From: Pseudomonas inefficax
GTDB lineage: Bacteria > Pseudomonadota > Gammaproteobacteria > Pseudomonadales > Pseudomonadaceae
Direction of reading: 5' to 3'
DNA length: 33,059 nt
Assembly: GCF_900277125.1 (NCBI RefSeq)
Contig: NZ_OPYN01000174.1
Coordinates: forward strand, 1-33,059
Shown: positions 18,989 through 26,814 of the stretch, in pieces
Layout: each line of letters begins with the position of its first letter
Numbering within the stretch: position 1 is the stretch's first letter
The notes under the pieces: generated by a model
Told to the model about the DNA's origin: nothing
What the model saw: the letters and a program-made list of their open reading frames with translations, nothing else
Databases searched by the model: none
Made by a program: the position numbers and the translations under genes

Positions 18989-19549
18989 TTACTTCTGCTC
19001 AGAGCCTTCGCGCAGGTGCGGCCAGGCGGCCAGCAGGTAGTGCACCATCGACCACAATGTCAGCCCAGCCGCCACCAGCAGCAGCGCGTAACCCAGAATT
19101 ACCCAGAAGGTCACCGCCGGCGGGTTGGCCAGCAGGATCACCAGCGCCAGCATCTGCGCCGCGGTTTTCCACTTGCCAAGGTTGGACACCGCCACATGCG
19201 CGCGCGCGCCCAGCTCGGCCATCCACTCGCGCAACGCCGATACCACGATCTCGCGGCCGATGATCACCGCAGCCGGCAGGGTCAGCCAGAAATTGGCGTG
19301 GGTCTGCACCAGCAGCACCAGGGCCACCGCCACCATCAGCTTGTCGGCTACTGGGTCAAGAAACGCACCGAACGGCGTGCTCTGCTGCAGGCGACGCGCC
19401 AGGTAGCCGTCCAGCCAGTCGGTGGCGGCGGCAACGGCGAACACGCTGCTGGCGGCCATATAGCTCCAGTGATAGGGCATATAGAACAGCAGAATGAAGA
19501 TCGGGATGAGCAGGACGCGTAGAACGGTGAGCAGGTTTGGAATATTCAT
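18989..19549 (-). CDS. pgsA: CDP-diacylglycerol-glycerol-3-phosphate 3-phosphatidyltransferase
   Basis: 186 residues. ATG 19549 (MNIPNLLTVLRV) is chosen because the family starts exactly there; an in-frame extension upstream adds unrelated residues. The enzyme makes phosphatidylglycerophosphate from CDP-diacylglycerol and glycerol-3-phosphate in the inner membrane, the committed step to phosphatidylglycerol and cardiolipin. The CDP-alcohol phosphotransferase motif is complete: D47-G-x2-A-R-x8-G61-x3-D65-x3-D69. Several hydrophobic membrane segments follow. It lies 32 bases after uvrC on the same strand and is probably cotranscribed with gacA-uvrC; tRNA-Gly comes next. Confidence 0.95.
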   Translation of the reverse strand: MNIPNLLTVLRVLLIPIFILLFYMPYHWSYMAASSVFAVAAATDWLDGYLARRLQQSTPFGAFLDPVADKLMVAVALVLLVQTHANFWLTLPAAVIIGREIVVSALREWMAELGARAHVAVSNLGKWKTAAQMLALVILLANPPAVTFWVILGYALLLVAAGLTLWSMVHYLLAAWPHLREGSEQK

Positions 19550-19581
19550 CGGTACGACTGGCCGCAAGTTGAGCCCGCATT

Positions 19582-21405
19582 CTACTCGCTATGCAGGCTG
19601 GCATAAATCGACTCGGCAAGCTTTTTACTGATGCCGGGCGCTTTGGCGATTTCATCGATACTGGCGCGGTTGAGCTCCTGCAGGCCGCCGAAATGTTTCA
19701 GCAGGTCGCGCCGGCGCTTGGGCCCTACCCCGGCCACATCCTCCAGGCTGGACACCCGGCGGGCCTTGCCACGACGGGCGCGGTGGCCGGTGATGGCGAA
19801 ACGGTGGGCCTCGTCGCGGATCTGCTGGATCAGGTGCAGGGCCGGTGAGTCACCCTTCAGGGTGAACTCGTGGTGCACGTCATTCAGGTACAGGGTTTCG
19901 AAACCGGCCTTGCGCGTCACGCCCTTGGCCACGCCCAGCAGGGTCAGGTCACTGAAGCCCAGCTCCTGCATCACGTCACGGGCCATGTTCAGCTGGCCTT
20001 TGCCGCCGTCCACCAGCAGCACGTCGGGCAGCTTGCCCTCGCCGTCCTTGATGCGCCCGTAGCGGCGGGTCAGGGCCTGGTGCATGGCGGCGTAGTCGTC
20101 GCCGGCAGTGACGCCTTCGATGTTGAAGCGGCGGTAGTCGGACTTGAGCGGGCCTTCGGGGCCGAACACCACGCAGCTGGCCACGGTGGCTTCGCCGCTG
20201 GAATGGCTGATGTCGTAGCACTCCAGGCGCTGCGGCACCTCGTCCAGCTGCAGCACCTCGGCCAGGGCCTCGAAACGTGCGGCCATGTGCTGGCGGTTGG
20301 CCAGGCGGGCATTGAGCGCCTGCTCGGCGTTGGTCACCGCCAGTTGCTGCCAGCGGGCGCGGGTACCGCGTACCCGGTGGCTGATGGTCAGCTCGCGGCC
20401 ACGCAGGGTGTGCAGGGCTTCGCTGATGGCTGCGAAGTCTTCGTGCACCACGTTGACGATCAGTTCGCCCGGCAATTCGCGCTCGGCATTGCCCAGGTAG
20501 TATTGGGAAAGGAACGCGGCCATCACTTCGGCCACCTCCTCCTCGATACCTACCTGCGGGAAGAAATTCTTGCTGCCCAGCACCCGCCCGCCGCGCACGC
20601 TGATCAGGTGCACGCAGGCGCCACCAGGGTTGACGAAGGCGGCGACAACGTCGACATCGCCGCTGCCGCCTTCGATGTACTGCTGGTCCTGGACCCGGCG
20701 CAACAAGGCGATCTGGTCGCGCAACTCGGCGGCCTTCTCGAAATTGAGGGCCATGGCGGCCTTCTCCATCTCGGCATTGAGCTCGTTGCCCAGTTGCTGG
20801 CTACGCCCTTCGAGGAACATCACCGAGTGGCGCACGTCCTCGGCATATTCCTCGGCGGTCACCAGGCCCGTGCAGGGCCCTTTGCAGCGCTTGATCTGGT
20901 ACTGCAGGCATGGCCGGGTGCGGTTGGCGTAGTAACTGTCTTCGCACTGGCGCACCGAAAAGGCCTTCTGCAGCAGGCTAAGGCTTTCGCGAATGGCTCC
21001 GGCGCTGGGGTACGGGCCAAAGTAGCGGCCCTTGGCCTTCTTCGCCCCACGGTGGATGCCCAGCCGCGGGAACTCACCGTCGGAAAGGAACACGTAGGGG
21101 TAGGATTTGTCATCGCGCAGCAGGATGTTGTACGGCGGCCGCCATTCCTTGATCAGGTTCTGCTCCAGCAGCAGCGCCTCGGTTTCGTTGGCGGTGATGG
21201 TGGTTTCGACCTGGGCGATGCGGGCCACCAGCGCGGCGGTCTTGGGCGCCAGGCCGGTCTTGCGGAAATAGCTGGCCAGGCGCTTCTTGAGGTTCTTGGC
21301 CTTGCCCACGTAAAGCAGCCGGGCTTCGCCGTCGAACATCCGGTAGACGCCCGGGCGACCACTGCAGGTAGCCAGGAATGCGCTGGCATCGAAAACTTGG
21401 GACAT
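19582..21405 (-). CDS. uvrC: UvrABC excinuclease subunit C
   Basis: 607 residues, the usual family length. UvrC makes both incisions around a DNA lesion after UvrB loading in nucleotide excision repair. The N-terminal GIY-YIG domain carries GVYRMFDG and LLYVGKAKNLKKRL (residues ~19-45) with NETEALLLEQNLIK after it. A UVR helix pair (NFEKAAELRDQIALL) lies near residue 220. The C-terminal RNase H-like nuclease shows VLLVDGGKGQLN. A helix-hairpin-helix pair closes the protein (VAGVGPKRRRDLLKHFG). ATG 21405 lies 6 bases after the gacA stop, so the two are translationally coupled or nearly so, an old gacA/uvrY-uvrC arrangement in gammaproteobacteria. Confidence 0.97.
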   Translation of the reverse strand: MSQVFDASAFLATCSGRPGVYRMFDGEARLLYVGKAKNLKKRLASYFRKTGLAPKTAALVARIAQVETTITANETEALLLEQNLIKEWRPPYNILLRDDKSYPYVFLSDGEFPRLGIHRGAKKAKGRYFGPYPSAGAIRESLSLLQKAFSVRQCEDSYYANRTRPCLQYQIKRCKGPCTGLVTAEEYAEDVRHSVMFLEGRSQQLGNELNAEMEKAAMALNFEKAAELRDQIALLRRVQDQQYIEGGSGDVDVVAAFVNPGGACVHLISVRGGRVLGSKNFFPQVGIEEEVAEVMAAFLSQYYLGNAERELPGELIVNVVHEDFAAISEALHTLRGRELTISHRVRGTRARWQQLAVTNAEQALNARLANRQHMAARFEALAEVLQLDEVPQRLECYDISHSSGEATVASCVVFGPEGPLKSDYRRFNIEGVTAGDDYAAMHQALTRRYGRIKDGEGKLPDVLLVDGGKGQLNMARDVMQELGFSDLTLLGVAKGVTRKAGFETLYLNDVHHEFTLKGDSPALHLIQQIRDEAHRFAITGHRARRGKARRVSSLEDVAGVGPKRRRDLLKHFGGLQELNRASIDEIAKAPGISKKLAESIYASLHSE

Positions 21406-21411
21406 GAGGTT

Positions 21412-22050
21412 TTACAGGCTTGCGTCGACCATGCCGTGGCGAACGGCCAGCAAGGTCAGTTCGACGTCGCTGGTGACGGAGAGTTTTTCAAAGATCCGAT
21501 AACGGTAAGTATTGACGGTCTTGGGCGAGAGGCACAACTTGTCGGAGATGATCTGCACTTTCTGGCAACCAACGATCATCAGGGCAATTTGGATTTCCCG
21601 TTCCGACAAGGCATCGAACGGCGAACCCTGCGGCTGGAAAGGTTTCAACGCCATCTGCTGGGCAATCTGCGGGCTGATGTAGCGCTGGCCGGCGAAGGCC
21701 AGGCGGATGGCCTGGACCATTTCGTCAAGGCCGGCGCCCTTGGTCAGGTAGCCAGCAGCACCGGCCTGCAACAGGCGCGTGGGGAACGGGTCTTCCTCGC
21801 ACACAGTCACGGCAACCACCTTGATGTCCGGATGGCTGCGCAGCAGCTTGCGGGTGGCCTCCAGGCCACCGATGCCGGGCATTTTCACGTCCATCAGCAC
21901 CACATCCGGCTTCAGTTCACGGGCCAGCCTGAGCGCCGACTCGCCCGAATCGCCCTCACCCACCACCTGCAGGCCATCGATGTCGGCCAGCATGCGTGTA
22001 ATACCGGTTCGTACCAGATCGTGATCGTCGACCACTAAGACCCTAATCAA
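21412..22050 (-). CDS. gacA: Response regulator GacA
   Basis: 212 residues from TTG 22050 (MIRVLVVDDHDLVRTG). The TTG is chosen over GTG 22056 because GAGG lies 7 bases before it but only 2 before the GTG, and known GacA proteins start here. The receiver domain has acidic D8/D9, the phosphorylated D54 (VVLMDVKMPG) and the conserved Lys in YLTKG. A LuxR/NarL helix-turn-helix follows (LSEREIQIALMIVGC, LSPKTVNTYRYRIFEKL). GacA is phosphorylated by GacS and switches on small RNAs of the RsmY/RsmZ type, controlling secondary metabolism, biofilm and type VI secretion in pseudomonads. First gene of the gacA-uvrC-pgsA cluster. Confidence 0.97.
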   Translation of the reverse strand: MIRVLVVDDHDLVRTGITRMLADIDGLQVVGEGDSGESALRLARELKPDVVLMDVKMPGIGGLEATRKLLRSHPDIKVVAVTVCEEDPFPTRLLQAGAAGYLTKGAGLDEMVQAIRLAFAGQRYISPQIAQQMALKPFQPQGSPFDALSEREIQIALMIVGCQKVQIISDKLCLSPKTVNTYRYRIFEKLSVTSDVELTLLAVRHGMVDASL

Positions 22051-22113
22051 GCACACACCTCGTCAGCAGGGCGATTGGATCCTGCCACCTTAACAAAATT
22101 TTTCACGGCGGAC

Positions 22114-22503
22114 CTAACGCATTCCTTCCGTAAGAAACGCCTGACGTTCAACCGTAAGCGGCCTCATTGTCTGCCGGGATTTGTCGTTATTGGTCAAACG
22201 CCGCAACAAGTGCCAAAGGGCCGCTTGGTCGTCGCATGACAATTGCCGGAAAGCCCCCAGCAAACCGGACTCATCGGTGCTCAGCCCCTCCAGCGGTACG
22301 GGGGTGCGAGTGCCGCTGAGCACATAAAGTGCATCCACGCCCCTGGCTGCCAAAGCCGCCAGGTAGTCGACCCGCGGCGAACGTTCACCACTCTCGTATT
22401 TGCCTTGGGCATTGGGTTCGACCCCGCCGATATCGCCAAACACGCGCTGGGTCATCCCCAGGCGTTCTCGCTCTTCCCGCAGCCGCGGACCGATTCCATT
22501 CAT
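22114..22503 (-). CDS. XRE-family helix-turn-helix regulator
   Basis: 129 residues from ATG 22503, with AGGAG 6 bases upstream; an upstream in-frame extension to 22605 has no such site. Residues ~6-60 form an XRE/Cro helix-turn-helix (RLREERERLGMTQRVFGDI, then KYESGERSPRVDYLAAL). The C-terminal part (LLGAFRQLSCDDQAALWHLL) is typical of small Pseudomonas regulators. It lies upstream of gacA on the same strand with 63 bases between, but regulation of gacA is not shown. A 6-6-6 inverted repeat 58 bases upstream of the start is a candidate autoregulatory operator. Confidence 0.85.
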   Translation of the reverse strand: MNGIGPRLREERERLGMTQRVFGDIGGVEPNAQGKYESGERSPRVDYLAALAARGVDALYVLSGTRTPVPLEGLSTDESGLLGAFRQLSCDDQAALWHLLRRLTNNDKSRQTMRPLTVERQAFLTEGMR

Positions 22504-22560
22504 GGGGGTCTCCTTGTCCCTGATCACAATCACGTACGGCCTACCCGTCTGCAGGCAGCC

Positions 22561-22578
22561 GTGAACGCCTGGGTTCAC
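22561..22578. promoter_or_regulatory. Candidate operator of the XRE regulator
   Basis: GTGAAC (22561-22566), six-base spacer, GTTCAC (22573-22578): a perfect dyad in the promoter interval of the XRE gene. Size and symmetry suit an XRE dimer. No second copy noticed. Confidence 0.4.
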
Positions 22579-22620
22579 TATGCCGATGCTCACCAGTCGC
22601 GACAAGCCATCATTGAGCTA

Positions 22621-23052
22621 TTAGTCGATCGTGCGCTGCATGCGCACAAAGCATTCGTCCTCGCCCATTTCGACGAAGCCGTGGCGCTGGTAGAGCACGC
22701 GCGCCGGGTTGCTGCGAAACACCATCAGCCGCAGCAGCGGCAGGTGCCGCTGGCGGGCCCACAGTGCCAACTGCTCCAGCACCCAACTGCCGACCCCTCG
22801 CCCACGGTGCTCGGGTAGCAGATGCAACTCGCGAATGAACAGCGCCTGGCGGTCCTGACTGAGGCTGCAGAAGCCGAGCACGGCGTCGCCTTCGGTCACC
22901 AGCCATTGCTCGCGCCAGCCCCAGGCTTCGTCGAAGGCTTCCTCTAGCCACAGCAGGTCGTATTCGCGGTAGTACGGCAGCATGGCGCGGCGCGTGAGGT
23001 CGCGGGCGAAGGTGCGGTGGGTGTCGTTGGCGGGGGTTAGTTGTAGAGGCAT
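22621..23052 (-). CDS. GNAT-family N-acetyltransferase
   Basis: 143 residues from ATG 23052. The acetyl-CoA-binding motif A is present as LLPEHRGRGVGSWVL (residues 78-92), followed by an Arg-rich helix and the motif B region RLMVFRSNPARVLYQRHGF, whose RVLYQRHGF ending is characteristic. The substrate is unknown. It is on the same strand as the XRE gene but 117 bases upstream of it, with the candidate operator in between, so it is probably a separate unit. A REP pair lies upstream. Confidence 0.88.
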   Translation of the reverse strand: MPLQLTPANDTHRTFARDLTRRAMLPYYREYDLLWLEEAFDEAWGWREQWLVTEGDAVLGFCSLSQDRQALFIRELHLLPEHRGRGVGSWVLEQLALWARQRHLPLLRLMVFRSNPARVLYQRHGFVEMGEDECFVRMQRTID

Positions 23053-23087
23053 GGGTTCTCTGGTCTGGCAGCTCTTGCACTGTCGTT

Positions 23088-23203
23088 TGTAGGAGCGGCC
23101 TTGTGTCGCGAGAGGGCTGCACAGCAGCCCCGGGATTTCGGCATGGAGCCATTATTGCCGGGGCCGCTCTGCGGCCCTGTCGCGACACAAGGCCGCTCCT
23201 ACA
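23088..23203. repeat. REP-type inverted pair (AGGAGCGGCCTTG variant)
   Basis: A 24-bp arm at 23088-23111 has its perfect reverse complement at 23180-23203. Two smaller hairpins sit between them (GGGCTGC/GCAGCCC at 23114-23130 and GGGCCGC/GCGGCCC at 23161-23177). It lies between GNAT and DUF488, as expected for intergenic Pseudomonas REP doublets. Confidence 0.85.
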
Positions 23204-23236
23204 GGGGTCAGCACAGTCCCGATAAATCATTATCGT

Positions 23237-23623
23237 TCATTGGGCGTAGCACACGGGCGAACTGCCGGGCCCACGCCTGTCCAGTTCATCCTCGAGCCAT
23301 TCGGCCAACACCCGGGCATTGTTGTGCTCGGTGTCCTTGCCCGCATAAAGCAATGTCAGCGTGCCCTTTCCGGCCAGATCCAGCAGCGGGTACCAGTGCT
23401 CGGGGTGGGCCGCCAGCTCCTGCCGGTACTGCTGGGCGAAGCCGGCGAAATCCACTTCTCCTTGGTGAAACGCCTTGCGCAACTCATCAGAGGGTGCAAC
23501 TTCGCGCAACCACTGCCCGTGCAGGTCGTCCTTGCGCTTGTTACGCGGCCACAGGCGATCAACCAGCACGCGCTGGCCGTCGTCTTGCTCAACCGCTTGG
23601 TAGACGCGCTTGCAGCGAATCAT
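23237..23623 (-). CDS. DUF488 (YeaO-like) protein
   Basis: 128 residues from ATG 23623. RVLVDRLWPRNKRKDDL near residue 18 and LLYAGKDTEHNNARVLAEWL near residue 92 are the hallmark blocks of DUF488 / YeaO proteins. The family is widespread and uncharacterised, with an expected Rossmann-like fold and a conserved Arg/Asp pocket. Single gene, divergent from the phosphate transporter. Confidence 0.88.
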   Translation of the reverse strand: MIRCKRVYQAVEQDDGQRVLVDRLWPRNKRKDDLHGQWLREVAPSDELRKAFHQGEVDFAGFAQQYRQELAAHPEHWYPLLDLAGKGTLTLLYAGKDTEHNNARVLAEWLEDELDRRGPGSSPVCYAQ

Positions 23624-23750
23624 GGGTTTCTCCTGCCACTACCGTCCGTCTTGAGCCTAGATAATTCATTGATCGAGGTCACGGCCGGGTTACGAATTGT
23701 TTCTATGCTCAAGGCCTTCGGCACCCTTGCCCACTCCAACCGGAGCCACC

Positions 23751-25367
23751 ATGGCAACCCCTTCACTGGCCAGCCTGCCGCAACTGGCCCAACGCGATGC
23801 CCGCCCGCAACTTGCCCACAAGCCTGGGCGTGCCACCCTGGTATTGTTCTTCGGCCTGCTGCTGGCCGGCATTGCCTACACCGCCTGGAGCCTGAAGCAG
23901 GACGTGGCGGCCAGCGGTACGGTAATCACCACGGTCACGCCATTCCTGCTGCTGGGCCTGGCGTTACTGATTGCCCTGGGCTTCGAGTTCGTCAATGGCT
24001 TCCATGACACCGCCAACGCAGTGGCCACCGTCATCTACACCCACTCGTTGCCAGCCCCCGTCGCCGTGGTCTGGTCCGGGCTGTGCAACTTCCTCGGGGT
24101 GCTGCTTTCCAGCGGCGCGGTGGCGTTCGGCATCATCGCCCTGCTGCCGGTGGAGCTGATTCTGCAGGTTGGTTCCTCGGCCGGCTTCGCCATGGTCTTT
24201 GCCCTGCTGCTGGCGGCGATCATCTGGAACCTCGGCACCTGGTGGCTGGGCCTGCCGGCCTCATCCTCGCACACCCTGATCGGTTCGATCATCGGCGTGG
24301 GCGTGGCCAATGCGCTGATGCATGGGCGCGACGGTACCAGTGGCGTGGACTGGGCCCAGGCCAGCAAGGTCGGTTATGCCCTGCTGTTTTCGCCACTTAT
24401 CGGCTTTGCCTGTGCCGCCCTGTTGCTGCTGGCACTGCGCGCGCTGGTCAAGCGCAAGGCGCTGTACCAGGCGCCGGAAGGCCAGACACCGCCACCGTGG
24501 TGGATTCGCGGCGTGCTGATCCTGACCTGCACCGGGGTGTCCTTTGCCCACGGCTCCAATGACGGCCAGAAAGGCATGGGCCTTATCATGCTGATTCTGG
24601 TTGGCACCCTGCCGATGGCTTACGCACTGAACAAGACCATGCCCAATGAGCAAGCCTTGCAGTTTTCCGCGGTCGCCGAAGTTACCCGCCAGGCACTGGT
24701 GCGCGGAACCCCGCAAGCGGCACCGGCCGACCCGCGCCAGGTGCTGACCACGTTCATTGCCGAGCCCAAGGCCAACCCGCAACTGATACCGGCGCTGGCA
24801 GCGCTTACCGGCATGATCGGCGAAGAGGTCAAAGGTTATGGCTCGCTCAAGCGGGTACCAGCCGAAGCCATGGCCAACGTGCGCAACGACATGTACCTGA
24901 CCAGCGAAGCCATCCGCCTGATCGAGAAGAACCAGCTGGTAGGGTTCGATGCCGGCACACGCAGCCAGTTGCTGCTGTTCAAGACCCAGCTGGACGATGC
25001 CACCCGCTACATCCCGCTATGGGTGAAAGTGGCCGTGGCCATTGCACTGGGGCTGGGCACCATGGTCGGTTGGCGGCGCATCGTGGTAACGGTAGGCGAG
25101 AAAATCGGCAAGACCCACCTCAGCTATGCCCAAGGGGCTTCGGCCGAAGTGGTGGCAATGTGCACCATCGGTGCGGCGGACATGTTCGGGTTGCCGGTGT
25201 CGACTACCCATGTACTGAGTTCCGGGGTAGCCGGGACCATGGTGGCCAACGGGTCGGGGATTCAGAAGCGCACGCTGGTCAACCTGCTGATGGCCTGGGT
25301 GCTGACCTTGCCGGCAGCGATGCTTTTGGCCGGTAGCCTGTACTGGGTGCTGCACCAGATATTCTGA
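23751..25367 (+). CDS. pit: PiT-family inorganic phosphate transporter
   Basis: 538 residues. ATG 23751 is chosen with GGAG 5 bases upstream; the open frame extends further 5' but without a site. The protein carries the two duplicated PiT signatures, FVNGFHDTANAVATV (about residue 79) and FAHGSNDGQKGMG (about 265), and roughly ten hydrophobic membrane segments with a soluble loop near 300-430. PiT proteins import metal-phosphate in symport with protons as the low-affinity phosphate system, in the inner membrane. Monocistronic; a REP pair follows 15 bases after the stop. Confidence 0.93.
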   Translation: MATPSLASLPQLAQRDARPQLAHKPGRATLVLFFGLLLAGIAYTAWSLKQDVAASGTVITTVTPFLLLGLALLIALGFEFVNGFHDTANAVATVIYTHSLPAPVAVVWSGLCNFLGVLLSSGAVAFGIIALLPVELILQVGSSAGFAMVFALLLAAIIWNLGTWWLGLPASSSHTLIGSIIGVGVANALMHGRDGTSGVDWAQASKVGYALLFSPLIGFACAALLLLALRALVKRKALYQAPEGQTPPPWWIRGVLILTCTGVSFAHGSNDGQKGMGLIMLILVGTLPMAYALNKTMPNEQALQFSAVAEVTRQALVRGTPQAAPADPRQVLTTFIAEPKANPQLIPALAALTGMIGEEVKGYGSLKRVPAEAMANVRNDMYLTSEAIRLIEKNQLVGFDAGTRSQLLLFKTQLDDATRYIPLWVKVAVAIALGLGTMVGWRRIVVTVGEKIGKTHLSYAQGASAEVVAMCTIGAADMFGLPVSTTHVLSSGVAGTMVANGSGIQKRTLVNLLMAWVLTLPAAMLLAGSLYWVLHQIF

Positions 25368-25382
25368 ATCTGTACACCATCC

Positions 25383-25458
25383 CCTGTGGGAGCGGGTTTA
25401 CCCGCGAATGCGTCGGTAAACCCAACATCGCATTCGCGGGTAAACCCGCTCCCACAGG
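25383..25458. repeat. P. putida-type REP inverted pair
   Basis: Two 30-bp arms (25383-25412 and 25429-25458) are perfect reverse complements; each contains GCGGGTTTACCCGC or its complement. Placed between the convergent ends of pit and the glutathione transferase gene, where it may also slow transcription or protect mRNA ends. Confidence 0.93.
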
Positions 25459-25473
25459 ATCGGAGTCAACTAC

Positions 25474-26169
25474 TCAACCTGGAATTTTCAGGCCGCGTTG
25501 CACGGCCGGCCGCTCGAGGAATGCCGCCAGCACCCGCTGCACTTCCTGTAACTGATCGAAGCCGACCAGATCACGGGCGTTGTAACGCTCAACCAGGTTA
25601 CGCACCCACGGGAAGATCGCGATATCGGCAATGCTGTACTCGTCGACCATCCATTCCCGGCCTTTCAGATGCCGGTCCAGAACACCGAGCAGGCGCTTGG
25701 ACTCGTTGACATAACGGTCGCGCGGGCGCTTGTCCTCGTATTCCTTGCCAGCAAAGAAATGGAAGAACCCCACCTGGCCGAACATTGGCCCGATGCCACC
25801 CATCTGGAACATCAGCCACTGCAAGGTCTGGTAACGCTGGGCCGGGTCCTGGCTGAGCAACTGGCCGCTCTTCTCCGCCAGGTACTGCAGGATCGCTCCC
25901 GACTCGAACAGCGGCAGCGGCTGGCCACCCGGGCCGTTGGGGTCGAGGATGGCAGGGATCTTGTTGTTGACGCTGAGCGATATGAACTCGGGGCTCAGCT
26001 GGTCATCGTTGTCGAAGCTGACCTTGTGCGGCTCATAGGCCAGGCCGATCTCTTCGAGCATGATCGACACCTTGACACCGTTGGGCGTAGGCAGCGAGTA
26101 AAGCTGCAGGCGTTCGGGGTGTTTTGCGGGCCACTTGCGGGTAATGGGGAAAGCACTGAGATCGGTCAT
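25474..26169 (-). CDS. Glutathione S-transferase, nu-class / YghU-like
   Basis: 231 residues from ATG 26169, with AAGG 6 bases upstream; an in-frame TTG at 26175 is less likely. The N-terminal thioredoxin fold contains TPNGVKV (residues 28-34), the characteristic active-site stretch of the YghU/YfcG group, and the glutathione-binding NNKIPAILDP and LFESGAILQYLAEKSG. The helical C-terminal domain ends with the usual YSIADIAIFPWV. Members of this group act as disulfide-bond reductases or peroxidases using glutathione rather than classical conjugation. Cytoplasmic. Likely single gene. Confidence 0.92.
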   Translation of the reverse strand: MTDLSAFPITRKWPAKHPERLQLYSLPTPNGVKVSIMLEEIGLAYEPHKVSFDNDDQLSPEFISLSVNNKIPAILDPNGPGGQPLPLFESGAILQYLAEKSGQLLSQDPAQRYQTLQWLMFQMGGIGPMFGQVGFFHFFAGKEYEDKRPRDRYVNESKRLLGVLDRHLKGREWMVDEYSIADIAIFPWVRNLVERYNARDLVGFDQLQEVQRVLAAFLERPAVQRGLKIPG

Positions 26170-26256
26170 GATCAACCTTGCCTGGGGAGTGAACCTCTCA
26201 CTCTAGAGACATCCCCGGCCGCTGACCATCACCGACCACTCATCAGCACGGTCGGC

Positions 26257-26754
26257 TCAGGCTTGGCCGTGGGCCTTGAGCTTGAGCTTTTCGGTATCGA
26301 CGCGGACGAACACCGAGTCAGCCGTCACCGTCAGTACATCGCCGGCCCAGACTTCGCAGATTACCCGGGTCTTGCGCCCGACCTCACCCTCCACACGCGC
26401 CTTGAGCAACAGTTCCACGCCCATGGGTGTGGGCTTGAGGTAGCTCAGGCCAAGGCTGCCAGTGACACAGTCGATGCGCGGCAGGCTCCCCGCTTCGCGA
26501 CCTTCATTGCGGTAGTGGTAAGCCATAGCCGTCCAGTTGGAGTGGCAGTCGACCAGCATCGCCAGCAGCCCGCCGTAGACCAGGCCGGGCCAGCCGATGA
26601 AGGTGCTGTCGGGCGCGTGCCGGCACACCAGGTGGATGCCGTCGGCGTCCCAATGGCTTTGCAGGTGCAGGCCGCTGGGGTGAGAGCAACCGCAACCGTA
26701 GCAAGTGCCGTCGGGTGCGGCGAGGGCCTGGAGGGAAAGGGAATGGTCGTTCAT
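26257..26754 (-). CDS. Hotdog-fold thioesterase (PaaI-like)
   Basis: 165 residues from ATG 26754; AGGAAG 6 bases upstream fixes the start although the frame is open to 26799. GWPGLVYGGLLAMLVDC (residues 54-70) is the hotdog active-site helix, with YGG in place of the common HGG and Asp69 as candidate catalytic residue. The N-terminus has a Cys cluster C18/C21/C23 (TCYGCGCSHPSGL), which is typical of this subfamily and could bind metal. The substrate is presumably an acyl-CoA. It lies 60 bases after the permease gene on the same strand and may be cotranscribed with it. Confidence 0.87.
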   Translation of the reverse strand: MNDHSLSLQALAAPDGTCYGCGCSHPSGLHLQSHWDADGIHLVCRHAPDSTFIGWPGLVYGGLLAMLVDCHSNWTAMAYHYRNEGREAGSLPRIDCVTGSLGLSYLKPTPMGVELLLKARVEGEVGRKTRVICEVWAGDVLTVTADSVFVRVDTEKLKLKAHGQA

Positions 26755-26814
26755 ACGCTTCCTGTGCTTATTGATATGGGGGGCGCCCAACGCCCCCACA
26801 TTAAAGCAGAAACA

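Noticed and set aside
19870..22038. Long plus-strand open frame opposite uvrC and gacA
   Set aside because: It is an antisense shadow of two well-recognised genes in high G+C DNA; composition is His/Gln/Ala-rich with no family motif.
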